Of a stretch of DNA of 64,000 bases, positions 14,553 to 23,777 are shown piece by piece. The translations under genes were made by a program, and so were the position numbers. Source of the stretch: an uncultured Prevotella sp. (GTDB lineage: Bacteria; Bacteroidota; Bacteroidia; Bacteroidales; Bacteroidaceae); assembly GCA_905233165.1 (NCBI GenBank), contig CAJODL010000001.1, positions 455,313-519,312 of the forward strand, in the 5' to 3' direction. Every line of letters starts with the position of its first letter. The stretch's first letter is position 1. A model generated the notes under the pieces. The model did not search any database and had not been told where the DNA came from. It worked only from the letters and a program-made list of their open reading frames with translations.

Positions 14553-14560
14553 TATCTTTG
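14553..14560 (+). promoter_or_regulatory. -7 box of the GH26-SusCD operon
   Basis: TATCTTTG followed by GCAGACG, 45 bp before the ATG at 14606. No other promoter-like TAnnTTTG was seen in the short gaps before SusC, SusD or the glycan-binding protein, so this promoter probably serves the run 14606-23669. Confidence 0.7.
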
Positions 14561-14605
14561 CAGACGACAACAGAAAAATATGAACCTAAATATTATATTT
14601 CCAAA

Positions 14606-15763
14606 ATGATAAAGAAAGCGACTATTCTTGCACTAACACTGATGCTTATGTGTTGTGGAAATGCGGATGCAGAGTCACCGCAGAAGTCCCAGTCACAGGA
14701 GCAGCAAGCTGCAAACAACAATGATCAGAATAAAGGCACTGAACAGACTATAAGCGCCACGTTAGTAAACGCCAATGCCACGCCAGAGGCGCAGCAGTTG
14801 TATTCCAAACTCCTGAACCTTTATGGCAAGAAAGCCCTGTCAGGTGTCGTAGCCAATATTGACTGGAACTACCGAGAGGCCAAAAATGTTCAGAAATGGA
14901 CAGGCAAGTGGCCCGTAATCAATGTTTTTGACGTTATCAATATCCATGCCTCAAAAGATGTCAACCCCAGCGGATGGCTCGACTATTCAGACATGACACC
15001 CGTTGACGAATGGCATCAGGCTGGCGGCGTGACAGGCTGCATGTGGCACTGGCAGGTGAAGGCTAATAATGGCACCAACCTTACTTGCTCACCAGGCACT
15101 GGGGAGATGGAAACAAGTTTCGATCCATCCAAGATATATGAAGCAGGAACAGCAGAAAACAAACAGGCCATCCACGATGTTGACCAAGTGGCAGGCTATC
15201 TGAAAAAGATGCAGGCAAAGGGTATCCCCGTAATTTGGAGACCTTTCCACGAGGCTGCCGGCAATATGTATGAATACGAAGGTGGGAAAGCTTGGTTCTG
15301 GTGGGGCGCAAAAGGGCCTGAGGTATATAAGAAAGTGTGGCGCTGGATGTATGACAGAATGGTGAACCATCATGGTCTCAACAACCTCATCTGGGTATGG
15401 ACCTCACAGACAGGTGACAATGTATGGTATCCTGGTGACGACGTTGTTGACATCGTTGGACGCGACAATTATGCCGCCCTGCAATATCCGTTGATGAAGG
15501 AATTTAAGGCTTTACAAGCACAATATCCTACAAAGATGATTACTCTTGCCGAATGTGGCAACGGCGATGAGGTACATATGTCGTTGTGGTCAAAGATATG
15601 GAAGGAGGGCTCACGCTGGTCATGGTTCATGACGTGGTATGACAATGCCTATAACGAAGGTAACAGCGAGGAGCATCAGTTTGCAGGCGAGACATGGTGG
15701 AACGATGCTTTCAGCAGCGGTTATGTAGTAGATAGAGAAGAGTGGGTGAAAGGTCAAAGGTGA
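14606..15763 (+). CDS. GH26 beta-mannanase lipoprotein
   Basis: 385 aa from ATG 14606 (a frame opening at 14504 would lie inside the operator and promoter). Leader MIKKATILALTLMLMCC with lipobox Cys, then a Gln/Ser/Asn-rich linker (to about residue 55) and a GH26 domain. The acid/base Glu is in VIWRPFHEAAGN, followed by KAWFWWGAKGP; the nucleophile Glu is in ITLAECGNGDE; and NLIWVWTSQTGDNVWYPGDD is a typical cleft segment. A surface-anchored endo-mannanase that would start polymer cutting next to SusC/D is the natural reading. The C-terminal VKGQR and its stop codon are written by the heptamer array at 15745-15786. Confidence 0.88.
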   Translation: MIKKATILALTLMLMCCGNADAESPQKSQSQEQQAANNNDQNKGTEQTISATLVNANATPEAQQLYSKLLNLYGKKALSGVVANIDWNYREAKNVQKWTGKWPVINVFDVINIHASKDVNPSGWLDYSDMTPVDEWHQAGGVTGCMWHWQVKANNGTNLTCSPGTGEMETSFDPSKIYEAGTAENKQAIHDVDQVAGYLKKMQAKGIPVIWRPFHEAAGNMYEYEGGKAWFWWGAKGPEVYKKVWRWMYDRMVNHHGLNNLIWVWTSQTGDNVWYPGDDVVDIVGRDNYAALQYPLMKEFKALQAQYPTKMITLAECGNGDEVHMSLWSKIWKEGSRWSWFMTWYDNAYNEGNSEEHQFAGETWWNDAFSSGYVVDREEWVKGQR

Positions 15764-15786
15764 AAGGTCAAAAGTCAAAGGACAAA
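15745..15786 (+). repeat. 7-bp tandem array GGTSAAA (six units)
   Basis: GGTGAAA, GGTCAAA, GGTGAAA, GGTCAAA, AGTCAAA, GGACAAA: exactly 42 bp. It encodes the last residues and stop of the GH26 gene and ends 1 bp before the next ATG. Confidence 0.85.
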
Positions 15787-15787
15787 A

Positions 15788-16987
15788 ATGAAAAATAATT
15801 ATGTAATCGGCTTTGCCGCTTATACCTTTAGGTGTAAGAATTATAAATTATACATTATAACCATCATACTATGTGTACTTTGCTCTGTGGGCGTTCATGC
15901 TGACGAGCGTACCATCCTCCTTGGCCCGAAGACCATCGGAGCAGGATGGAAGGATAATATTCTCCTGGAGGCGCGTCACTTTGAAAAAGCACAAGCAGGT
16001 GACATCATAACAGTGTATAATGACAATGCCAAACGCACAGCACAGGGTGCTTTTCAAGACCCAAAGAACTGGCAGGGCGTAGCTCCGGAATATGGCTGTT
16101 TCAATGTCGGAGGACCTTTCCGCATGACACTGACGGAAGACATTCTCAATAAGGTACGCGAGCGCGGATGTTTCATCGGCGGGCACGACTATCGCATTCT
16201 TCGCGTTACACTGACACCTGGGTCGGAATTTGTAGAAAAGATAGTATGGCATGGTCCCGCCAAACAGATGAAGAACGACTGGAGCGTAAGTGCCGAACTG
16301 CCATCCTCTTGTTTCAAGAACCTGAAGGTGGGTGACGGACTTGTAATACATGCATCAAGGGTTGAGCCCGGTGCTGCTGCCAAAATCATGGACTTCACAT
16401 GGAATGTTATTGAGAAATCAACCGATGGCATTCCCGTAGGTCCGACAGGATGTACCTATTACATCAACGATGATACCCCCCTACTGAAACTGCAACTGGC
16501 AGGCAAGGACAACAATGCCGCCATGCGCATAGGCGGAAAGGGATATAGGCTTGACAAGGTGGGAATAGTATCATTCATCGGGAAGCGCAACGAAGACCTC
16601 ACTGATGTGCAGCGTGCCCCAAAGGAATATAAATTACAGCCAGGAGAACTCTTTCATGGCGAAAAGACTTTTCCCAATGACTGGAGCGGGAACCTTCGCC
16701 TTACGGCAGAGCCTTTCCAGGAATGTACTGAGAACGACGTATTGCTGATACACTACGAACTTCTTCCGAAACAGGAAGGTGTGACACCACAGATGTCGTT
16801 CAGGGAAAACAAAGGTAAGTGGTATGACATCACAGGAGCTCAGGAGCCCGTTTGGTATAAACTGGACGGAAACGATGTCGTAATGACATTCGACCCTGTA
16901 AGCCTTGACAAGATAAAGACATCAGGCATCGTTGTCACAGGACTTGGATTCATACTGACAAAGATAGAACTGATATCGGCACAGTGA
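15788..16987 (+). CDS. Exported protein made of about three beta-rich modules (putative mannan-binding)
   Basis: 399 aa. The N-terminus is long; the hydrophobic signal YKLYIITIILCVLCSVGVHA spans residues about 20-39. Three successive segments follow: about 42-155 (ends VRERGCFIGGHDYRILRVTL), 160-265 (ends AMRIGGKGYRLDKVGIV) and 285-399 (ends IKTSGIVVTGLGFILTKIEL). Each shares the closing pattern G-hydrophobic-x-x-x-G-x-x-hydrophobic-x-L-x-x-V/I-x-L with modules in other proteins of the locus. No catalytic motif was found. Its place between a mannanase and SusC suggests a surface carbohydrate-binding protein. This is inference. Confidence 0.65.
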   Translation: MKNNYVIGFAAYTFRCKNYKLYIITIILCVLCSVGVHADERTILLGPKTIGAGWKDNILLEARHFEKAQAGDIITVYNDNAKRTAQGAFQDPKNWQGVAPEYGCFNVGGPFRMTLTEDILNKVRERGCFIGGHDYRILRVTLTPGSEFVEKIVWHGPAKQMKNDWSVSAELPSSCFKNLKVGDGLVIHASRVEPGAAAKIMDFTWNVIEKSTDGIPVGPTGCTYYINDDTPLLKLQLAGKDNNAAMRIGGKGYRLDKVGIVSFIGKRNEDLTDVQRAPKEYKLQPGELFHGEKTFPNDWSGNLRLTAEPFQECTENDVLLIHYELLPKQEGVTPQMSFRENKGKWYDITGAQEPVWYKLDGNDVVMTFDPVSLDKIKTSGIVVTGLGFILTKIELISAQ

Positions 16988-17014
16988 AAGGTCAAAGGTC
17001 AAAGGTCAAAGGTG
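16984..17014 (+). repeat. 7-bp tandem array GTCAAAG (four units)
   Basis: GTGAAAG, GTCAAAG, GTCAAAG, GTCAAAG. It starts at the stop codon (TGA 16985-16987) of the preceding gene. The rest of the 66-bp gap before SusC is A/T-rich. Confidence 0.85.
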
Positions 17015-17053
17015 GTTTTCTAAACTCTTAATTCAAAATTAAATATAAACTCT

Positions 17054-20000
17054 ATGCAAAAATGGATTGTTTTATGTCTGTTTATAGCATGCAACATTGG
17101 CATGAATGCACAGACGGCTCTAAAGGGTAAGGTCTATGATGGCGCCATGATGGGCGAACCTCTTGTAGGTGCCAGTGTGCAGGTGCCGGGGAGCTCAACA
17201 GGAGCTATTACAGACATCAATGGTGACTTCCAGTTCGACCTGCCGGAAGGAAAATTCATCGTACAGATTTCGATGGTAGGTTACAAGACACAGGTAGTCA
17301 ATGTTCGCGACAAGAACTTTATTGAAGTGACGCTACAGGAAGACCAGAAGGTAATGGACGAAGTAGTGGTAGTTGGTTACGGCACGATGAAGAAGCGTGA
17401 TCTCTCTGGCGCTGTAAGCCAAATCAAGGGTGATGACCTGCGTGCAGGCGGAGCTATAGACATAGCCCATGGTTTGCAGGGTAAGATTGCCGGTGTACAG
17501 GTGCAGCAGAGTGACGGTGCGCCTGGTGCCGGTACAAGTATCACGGTACGTGGTGCCAACTCTTTCACAACGAGCAGCCAACCGCTTTACATCGTTGACG
17601 GAGTACCTTACAACGAGAACCCGAACGCCACACCGGCATCTGCTGCCGACAATAATCCGCAGGAGACAAATCCGCTGGCATTTCTCAATCCTAACGACAT
17701 CGACAAGATAGAGGTACTGAAAGACGCATCGGCCACAGCCATCTATGGTAGCCGTGGTGCTAACGGTGTTGTCATCATTACCACCAAGAAGGGTCAGACT
17801 GGAAAGCCAAAGATAGAATTCAATGCGAGCTTCGGCATCCAGACCCTCGTAAAAAGAATCGACGTGCTGGATGCTCTCACATATATGCGCTATCAAAAGG
17901 AGGCAGCAGAGAATTCCAACCGTTACGAGGGCGGCAACTATAAGGTTACCCCGGACAATGGTTCATGGAGCGGCGGCATCTATACCCCCGGCGTAGAAGA
18001 CTATGCATCAGGGTTCGTCACCACCGACCCCGAAACAGGCAAAGTATGGAGGGCAGACGATCATACAGCCAACTGGCAGGATGAGATATACCGCACCGGT
18101 ACACAACAGGACTATAATATCAGTGTCAGCGGCGGCGATGACAAGGGATGGTATAACTTCTCCGGCAACTATACACAGCAGAATGGTGTTATCAAGGAAT
18201 CAGGTTTCCGCCGTTACGGCCTCAGCATAGCTCTGGCACGTCATATCACAGACTGGCTTGAGGTAGGAACGAGCTCGCATGTATCGCAGAACACCACCGA
18301 CTTCCAACGTACAAACTCCGGTGACTTCGGCATCATCCGTTCTTCACTCATCTTCCCTGTTAACTACGGTTCTAACGAAGAGACCACGAACAGTTCTTCA
18401 CTACTATGGCTGGCAGCAAATCCAGCAGCTTATATTAGGGGCTCCAAAGATCAGGTGAAGGCAATCAACTGGTTCAGCAGCAACTATATCGAGGCAAAGA
18501 TACTGCCATTCCTGAAGTTCCGTCAGAACATCGGTCTGGGATATAACGACAGCCATCGCACCTCCTTCTACGACAGTTTCACTGGCGAAGGAAAGAAGCC
18601 TACTCCAAACGGAAAATACGGCAAGTCTACAAATGTTTGGAAGAGTCTCACTTTGGAGAGTCTCCTCACCTTTGACAAGAGATGGGGCATCCATAACATC
18701 AATGCCGTTGCAGGTATCACCTTCGAACAAGGTAAATGGGACAATTCTTCTACCATCGCCACCAACCTGCCATCGTTTATGAATTACAAAAGCGACATGG
18801 GCTATGCCCTTGACAAGGCACAACTCTCAAGCGATCAGGGACAGCAACGTCTGGAATCACTCTTGGGACGCATCAATTACACCTTGCTGGGTAAATATAT
18901 CTTCACGGCAAGCATACGTAGTGACGGCTCGTCAAAATTTGTCACCGACAACAAGTGGGCAACATTCCTCAGCGGTGCCTTCGCATGGCGGGCAAGCGAC
19001 GAAACATTTATTCAGGATCTCAATATATTCTCAAACCTGAAATTCCGACTCAGCTTCGGACAGACAGGTAATCAGGGCATCGGCTCCTATCGTACACTGA
19101 CGATTCTCGAACCAGCAAACTATTACTTCGGAACCCAACAGCGTGGTGTGGCACAGATAGACTGGCGAGGTGAGGCGAATCCAAATCTCAAATGGGAAAC
19201 AACGAACCAGTTTAACTTCGGCATCGACTTCGGTTTTCTCGACAATCGTCTGCAGTTCGTCATAGACTATTATTACAAGAAGACCCGTGACTTGCTGCAG
19301 AATGTGTCAAGACCCTACAGTTCAGGCTACGGCCAGATGCTGGTAAACAGCGGCAATGTCTCTAACGAAGGTCTGGAAATGACCCTCACCTATGACGTTC
19401 TCCGCAACGGACCATGGAAGTGGAATATGAATGCCAACATCTCCTTCAACAAAAACAAAATCAGCGGTCTTGACGGTGACCAGTTTGCAACATCCCTATG
19501 GAGCAAATATGACGAGATGTTCATACAGCGCAACGGCTACCCAATGGGAGCACTCTACGGATATGTTGAGGACGGATACTTCGACTCTGTTGCCGAGGTG
19601 CTGGCAACAAAACAGTACAGCACATACTCTGAGGCAGAAGCATTGAAGATGGTAGGCGAAGTAAAATATCGCGACATTAACGGAGACGGATATATCGACA
19701 AGAACGACCGTACCATCATCGGCGATACCAATCCTAAGGCAATATACGGATTTACCAACAGCCTGAGCTACAAGAACTGGAACCTTACCTTCATGCTACA
19801 AGGCTCACAGGGTAACGACATTCTCAATCTGAATACCGTCGATATGTCTCTTTCCAATGTCGGAAACATCACCCGTGAGGCATACGACAACAGATGGACG
19901 GAAGCAAATATGGCAAATGCCAAATATCCCCGTGCATCAATGGGCGATCAGCGAAGCATGGCAATAAGCAACAGATACATTGAGAATGGTTCCTATCTGA

Positions 20001-20224
20001 AGATGAAATATATCACTCTGAGTTACGACTGGCAGCGACCATTTAAATTCGTCGAGAAACTGAGGTTGTCATTTAATGCCACCAATGTTTTCACCATCAC
20101 GAAATACTCATGGATGGATCCTGACGTGAACGCATTCGGAAATGATGCAAGCCGCCGTGGTGTGGATAGTTACAGCTACCCTTCAGCCCGTACCTTCACA
20201 CTCAGTCTGAATGCTACTTTTTAG
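17054..20224 (+). CDS. susC: SusC-family TonB-dependent outer-membrane transporter
   Basis: 1056 aa. Signal peptide ends GMNA. A carboxypeptidase-regulatory-like domain follows (residues about 22-100: LKGKVYDGAMMGEPLVGASV), then the TonB box and plug (DEVVVVGYGTMKKRDLSGAV from about residue 102, IRG-like VRGANSFTTSSQPLYIVDG, IEVLKDASATAIYGSRGANG), and a 22-strand barrel ending in the outer-membrane signature SARTFTLSLNATF. The length is usual for SusC. With SusD it imports mannan oligosaccharides across the outer membrane using TonB energy. It is followed 35 bp later by SusD. Confidence 0.93.
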   Translation: MQKWIVLCLFIACNIGMNAQTALKGKVYDGAMMGEPLVGASVQVPGSSTGAITDINGDFQFDLPEGKFIVQISMVGYKTQVVNVRDKNFIEVTLQEDQKVMDEVVVVGYGTMKKRDLSGAVSQIKGDDLRAGGAIDIAHGLQGKIAGVQVQQSDGAPGAGTSITVRGANSFTTSSQPLYIVDGVPYNENPNATPASAADNNPQETNPLAFLNPNDIDKIEVLKDASATAIYGSRGANGVVIITTKKGQTGKPKIEFNASFGIQTLVKRIDVLDALTYMRYQKEAAENSNRYEGGNYKVTPDNGSWSGGIYTPGVEDYASGFVTTDPETGKVWRADDHTANWQDEIYRTGTQQDYNISVSGGDDKGWYNFSGNYTQQNGVIKESGFRRYGLSIALARHITDWLEVGTSSHVSQNTTDFQRTNSGDFGIIRSSLIFPVNYGSNEETTNSSSLLWLAANPAAYIRGSKDQVKAINWFSSNYIEAKILPFLKFRQNIGLGYNDSHRTSFYDSFTGEGKKPTPNGKYGKSTNVWKSLTLESLLTFDKRWGIHNINAVAGITFEQGKWDNSSTIATNLPSFMNYKSDMGYALDKAQLSSDQGQQRLESLLGRINYTLLGKYIFTASIRSDGSSKFVTDNKWATFLSGAFAWRASDETFIQDLNIFSNLKFRLSFGQTGNQGIGSYRTLTILEPANYYFGTQQRGVAQIDWRGEANPNLKWETTNQFNFGIDFGFLDNRLQFVIDYYYKKTRDLLQNVSRPYSSGYGQMLVNSGNVSNEGLEMTLTYDVLRNGPWKWNMNANISFNKNKISGLDGDQFATSLWSKYDEMFIQRNGYPMGALYGYVEDGYFDSVAEVLATKQYSTYSEAEALKMVGEVKYRDINGDGYIDKNDRTIIGDTNPKAIYGFTNSLSYKNWNLTFMLQGSQGNDILNLNTVDMSLSNVGNITREAYDNRWTEANMANAKYPRASMGDQRSMAISNRYIENGSYLKMKYITLSYDWQRPFKFVEKLRLSFNATNVFTITKYSWMDPDVNAFGNDASRRGVDSYSYPSARTFTLSLNATF

Positions 20225-20252
20225 AAACGAAAACGTAAACGAAAACGAAAAC
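20225..20252 (+). repeat. 6-bp tandem array (ACGAAA type)
   Basis: AACGAAAACGTAAACGAAAACGAAAAC-like sequence beginning directly after the SusC stop codon (TAG 20222-20224). Period 6, otherwise like the heptamer arrays. Confidence 0.6.
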
Positions 20253-20259
20253 TGAAAGA

Positions 20260-22029
20260 ATGAAAAAGAATATCCTATATTTCGCATTTTTCTCTTCACT
20301 TCTCCTTCTCTCCTCCTGCAACAGTTGGATAGACGAGACCACAGAGGGGCAAATCACCGAACAGTCATTGGGCGATAACGACGAGGCTGCACAGGCATGG
20401 GTAACAGGCGTTTACTCAAAGTGGGTCTATGACATGTTCTGTTGGGGATACTTCCCAAAGGTAATGGAACTGGATGCCGACTATATCAGTGGCCCATCAT
20501 GGCTTTTCAAGGCCTTCGGAGCAGGAAATTTCGAAGGAGAGAGTGAAGTGTGCGACGCATTATGGAAAGGTTGCTATGGACTCATTGAGCGCGCCAGTTA
20601 TGCAGAGAAACAGATTGCAGCCATGACATCACTCTCCGCAGCAGCCAAGAATAACTATATCGGGGAACTGATGTTCCACAAGGGCATGGCATACTTTCTC
20701 ATGGTGCGTGCCTACGGTAGCATTCCTTTGGCGGGAGACAACATCGACAAGACAAATAATCCAAGAGTAAGCGTCAGCAGGGTTTATCAGGAAATATTCT
20801 CCCTACTCGAAGGAGCAGCAGAGAAACTGTATAAGAATACTGACCCAGCTTACAAGATAGGACACGTATCGGCTGGTAGCGCCGCCGGACTATTGGCAAA
20901 GGCCTATGCCACAGCAGCATCATCGGCATTAGGACAGGGTGCAGACACATACGTCAACGTACGTACTGGAAGACCATATAACGTCAACGGCACCATTTAC
21001 TCCTACGCCAAGCCAACAATCCATAAGTTTAAGGTGCAGACAGTAAGTGGATATGAAGACATCGATGCTAATGCCTGTTACCAGAAGGCAGCAGAATGGG
21101 CTGACAAGGTCCTCAACACCACAGAACTCGGCAATTACGAGATGAGTGATTATGCCCATCTATGGAAAATAGCCAACCGTTATTCCTCAGAATTCCTGTT
21201 TTGCGTGTATACTCCTAATGCAGATACCAAGTATAAGACAAGTATTCACACCAATTATGAAGGCGTTTTCACTGATGCTACATGCGAATACATTGCTGAT
21301 GGTGGATGGATAGGATGTACCTACAACTGGTATCAGTTGTTTGACGATGATGACCTGCGCATAACAGATGGCGTAAAACATCGCATCCGCAACGAAGGGC
21401 ATGCCAAACCGGACGAAAGTGGTATGCAGGGCGGATTATACTATCCTGCCAATGACATATATAAGAAGAAGGTAGAGAACAAAGAGCCTCCCTTCGATCA
21501 GCCCAATGTAAAGTACTGGTCTTTCGGTGGAAGTCCTTCAGACCAATTCCTGGCATTCACCACAAAATATATGGACGTAACCGACCCAACGACCGGAAAT
21601 GCAGATTCCCCATGGCCATTCCTACGCTTGGCAGACATTTACCTCATCTATGCTGAGGCGAAGAACGAGTTAGGTGATGCATCAACAGCACTTGCCAACC
21701 TACAGAAGGTACAGAAGCGCAGCAATGCCAAGCAACGTTCTATTACAGAACTGCAAGCACTGCTTGATACCAATAACGAGCTGACAGAAAAAGAGCTCAT
21801 GCGTTCGGCAATCCTCGAGGAGCGTGCCAAGGAAATGGCCTGCGAGGGTGACCGCCGTTGGGACATCATACGATGGGGCATATATCTGAATGCAATGAAT
21901 GCCATCGAAGGCAATGATGATGCTGGAGTAAGCAAGAGTCGTTTATCAAGAAACCTTCTCTTCCCACTTCCTGCACAGGAAATAAATACCAACAAAGCAA
22001 TCAACGAAAATAACCCAGGATGGAAATAG
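20260..22029 (+). CDS. susD: SusD-family glycan-binding lipoprotein
   Basis: 589 aa. Leader MKKNILYFAFFSSLLLLSSC with lipobox Cys at residue 20. SusD_RagB features: N-terminal helical TPR-like region (NNYIGELMFHKGMAYFLMVRAYG), YATAASSALGQG, the late motif FLRLADIYLIYAEAKNELG with following repeats, ILEERAKEMACEGDRRWDIIRWG, and the C-terminal LFPLPAQEINTN. It forms the lid of the SusC channel at the cell surface and delivers mannan oligosaccharides. It overlaps the upstream in-frame ATG of the next gene. Confidence 0.93.
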   Translation: MKKNILYFAFFSSLLLLSSCNSWIDETTEGQITEQSLGDNDEAAQAWVTGVYSKWVYDMFCWGYFPKVMELDADYISGPSWLFKAFGAGNFEGESEVCDALWKGCYGLIERASYAEKQIAAMTSLSAAAKNNYIGELMFHKGMAYFLMVRAYGSIPLAGDNIDKTNNPRVSVSRVYQEIFSLLEGAAEKLYKNTDPAYKIGHVSAGSAAGLLAKAYATAASSALGQGADTYVNVRTGRPYNVNGTIYSYAKPTIHKFKVQTVSGYEDIDANACYQKAAEWADKVLNTTELGNYEMSDYAHLWKIANRYSSEFLFCVYTPNADTKYKTSIHTNYEGVFTDATCEYIADGGWIGCTYNWYQLFDDDDLRITDGVKHRIRNEGHAKPDESGMQGGLYYPANDIYKKKVENKEPPFDQPNVKYWSFGGSPSDQFLAFTTKYMDVTDPTTGNADSPWPFLRLADIYLIYAEAKNELGDASTALANLQKVQKRSNAKQRSITELQALLDTNNELTEKELMRSAILEERAKEMACEGDRRWDIIRWGIYLNAMNAIEGNDDAGVSKSRLSRNLLFPLPAQEINTNKAINENNPGWK

Positions 22030-22031
22030 TT

Positions 22032-23669
22032 ATGAAAACAAAAATATTCTTTTCACTCTTTGTACTCATCCTCACCAGTTGTAACAATATAGTTGACTTT
22101 GGGGATATGGACTATGTGTCACCAGAGAATAAACCCAACGAAGGAGCTCCGGAGATATATGGAATCTATGAAGTGCGCGACATTATATATGACAATGCCC
22201 TAACAGCCGTAAGTCCTGGACAGCGTGTACGAATACACGGCAAAAACCTCAACTTTGTGCAGCAGTTAAGCTTCAATAGCATTGAAGTGTCTTCAGACCA
22301 GATAGCATCAGGAGGTGACTATTGCGTCGTAAAAGTACCTGAAGAGTTTGATATCGTACAGACTGAGGGCATGAAATATACCACGGATATGGGTACTACA
22401 TCCGTAGATATCACAGTCACACCTCTGCCCCTTGTTATGAAGGGACTGGTAAATACATTCATTGCTGCCGGTAGTACCGCAGCAGTAGGCGGACAATATT
22501 TTAATTACTATCATTTCGGGAAAGACGAACTAACATCTGCAATACTTAACGGCACAACAGCCCTTAAAATGACTGATGTCACCTCAACAGGCATGAATAT
22601 CGAAATTCCTGCGGGCACTCCCGACAATAGTATAATAACATTCAACTGGATGGACGGTGACGGCAACAAGAAATCTTTCTCAAACCATTACAGGCCTACA
22701 TTAGACAGATGCTTCGAGACACTCAACCTCAGTCTGGGAGACAGCTTCAACGACCAAGAGGGATATAACCTCAATGCCTATATCGAAGAAGACGGAATGG
22801 GCGGCATACCTTCCCTCGGCTCTCCTATCCTAAGATTTACAGGAAGAGCAAAACAATGGGGATGGTATTCTGCAAATATAGACTCAGAACTTAAGACACA
22901 ATATGACATCGCAGGGAAGAGTGATTATGACCCGTCACTCACCAAGGGATATCGTTTCGAGTTTGAAGCAATGACTCTCGCTCCAATCCCATCTTCTGCA
23001 GACGGAAGTAACAATGGTATTATGTTCAGTATAGAATGGGGTGACAGTTATGAATGGTCTCCTACCAATAACTCTGAACCGTTTGACACTAAAGGGCAAT
23101 GGGTTACTGTAAGTTTGCCTCTCAGCAAGGTAGCAACAAAAGGTCTGAGGCCTGTCAACTGGGGTGGCACTACTCATCTTGGAATTATTCTGTCACCAAT
23201 AGTGGACAATGCAGAATATGAGCTGAGACTCTCAAACTTCCGAATTGTAAAGGACCTGAATCCTGAAGAAGAGGAAGAACCAACGCCAGAGCCAACTCCA
23301 GAGCCTACACCTGAACCAACGCCAGAGCCAGGTGCGAATTATGGTATAATATATAGTACAGAAACCGCAATGGGCGGATGGACTACTATTGACGAAAATA
23401 CACTCAGTGCTTCACTATTCACAGGAATAAAAGCCGGTGACAAGATTACAGTCAATGCTTCAGAAAGTAACGGAGGACAAGTATGGATTAAAAAACTTAC
23501 AGGCGCTTCCTGGAGCGAGACAAACCTGCTTGACGGCGTATCTATTTCTACAAGTGTCTCCTACACTTTTACCGAGAATGATATAAACGAAGTGACTGGA
23601 CGTGGCATTCGTCTGAATGGTAAGAACTTCACGCTGACAAGCATTGTTTTGGAAGAAGGAAGCGAATAA
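22032..23669 (+). CDS. Surface glycan-binding lipoprotein (IPT/TIG-type SGBP) with C-terminal module
   Basis: 545 aa from ATG 22032 (MKTKIFFSLFVLILTSC, lipobox Cys); an ATG at 22020 overlaps the SusD stop. Residues about 50-230 look like IPT/TIG Ig-like domains (VSPGQRVRIHGKNLNFVQQL). A beta-sandwich of about 190 residues follows (FTGRAKQWGWYSANI, QWVTVSLPLSKVATKG). A Glu/Pro/Thr linker (PTPEPTPEPTPEP) leads to a terminal module (about 440-545) ending VTGRGIRLNGKNFTLTSIVL, nearly the same as those of the 23778 protein. Third gene after SusC/D, the usual SGBP place; it should capture mannan at the surface. Confidence 0.82.
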   Translation: MKTKIFFSLFVLILTSCNNIVDFGDMDYVSPENKPNEGAPEIYGIYEVRDIIYDNALTAVSPGQRVRIHGKNLNFVQQLSFNSIEVSSDQIASGGDYCVVKVPEEFDIVQTEGMKYTTDMGTTSVDITVTPLPLVMKGLVNTFIAAGSTAAVGGQYFNYYHFGKDELTSAILNGTTALKMTDVTSTGMNIEIPAGTPDNSIITFNWMDGDGNKKSFSNHYRPTLDRCFETLNLSLGDSFNDQEGYNLNAYIEEDGMGGIPSLGSPILRFTGRAKQWGWYSANIDSELKTQYDIAGKSDYDPSLTKGYRFEFEAMTLAPIPSSADGSNNGIMFSIEWGDSYEWSPTNNSEPFDTKGQWVTVSLPLSKVATKGLRPVNWGGTTHLGIILSPIVDNAEYELRLSNFRIVKDLNPEEEEEPTPEPTPEPTPEPTPEPGANYGIIYSTETAMGGWTTIDENTLSASLFTGIKAGDKITVNASESNGGQVWIKKLTGASWSETNLLDGVSISTSVSYTFTENDINEVTGRGIRLNGKNFTLTSIVLEEGSE

Positions 23670-23674
23670 TTAGA

Positions 23675-23714
23675 AACGTGTCAGAGACGGACAAATAAAT
23701 GTCAGTCCGTCTCT
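23675..23714 (+). promoter_or_regulatory. Mannan-locus operator, site 4
   Basis: AACGTGTCAG at 23675-23684 with a second half site ATGTCAG at 23698-23704 (20 bp apart). It starts 51 bp before the -7 box at 23726. A perfect 13-bp inverted repeat (GTCAGAGACGGAC 23680-23692 with 23705-23717) overlaps it and may also end transcription from the SGBP gene. Confidence 0.65.
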
Positions 23715-23725
23715 GACAAATGATT

Positions 23726-23733
23726 TAATTTTG
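23726..23733 (+). promoter_or_regulatory. -7 box of the enzyme operon
   Basis: TAATTTTG followed by CACTCGGA, the same downstream sequence as at 11433. It lies 44 bp before the ATG at 23778. The genes 23778-32947 follow with gaps of 0-10 bp or overlaps, so this is their probable promoter. Confidence 0.65.
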
Positions 23734-23777
23734 CACTCGGATTAACATTCTAACATTTTTATTATAAGTAATCTATT

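Noticed and set aside
14504..14605. Longer N-terminus for the GH26 lipoprotein
   Set aside because: It would translate the operator and -7 box; the start at 14606 gives a proper lipoprotein signal.
15745..17014. Short tandem repeats as a possible CRISPR array
   Set aside because: Units are 7 bp and directly adjacent, with no spacers and no cas genes in the window.
23680..23717. Inverted repeat as a transposon end
   Set aside because: It is a single compact hairpin with no transposase or target duplication; termination and regulation explain it better.
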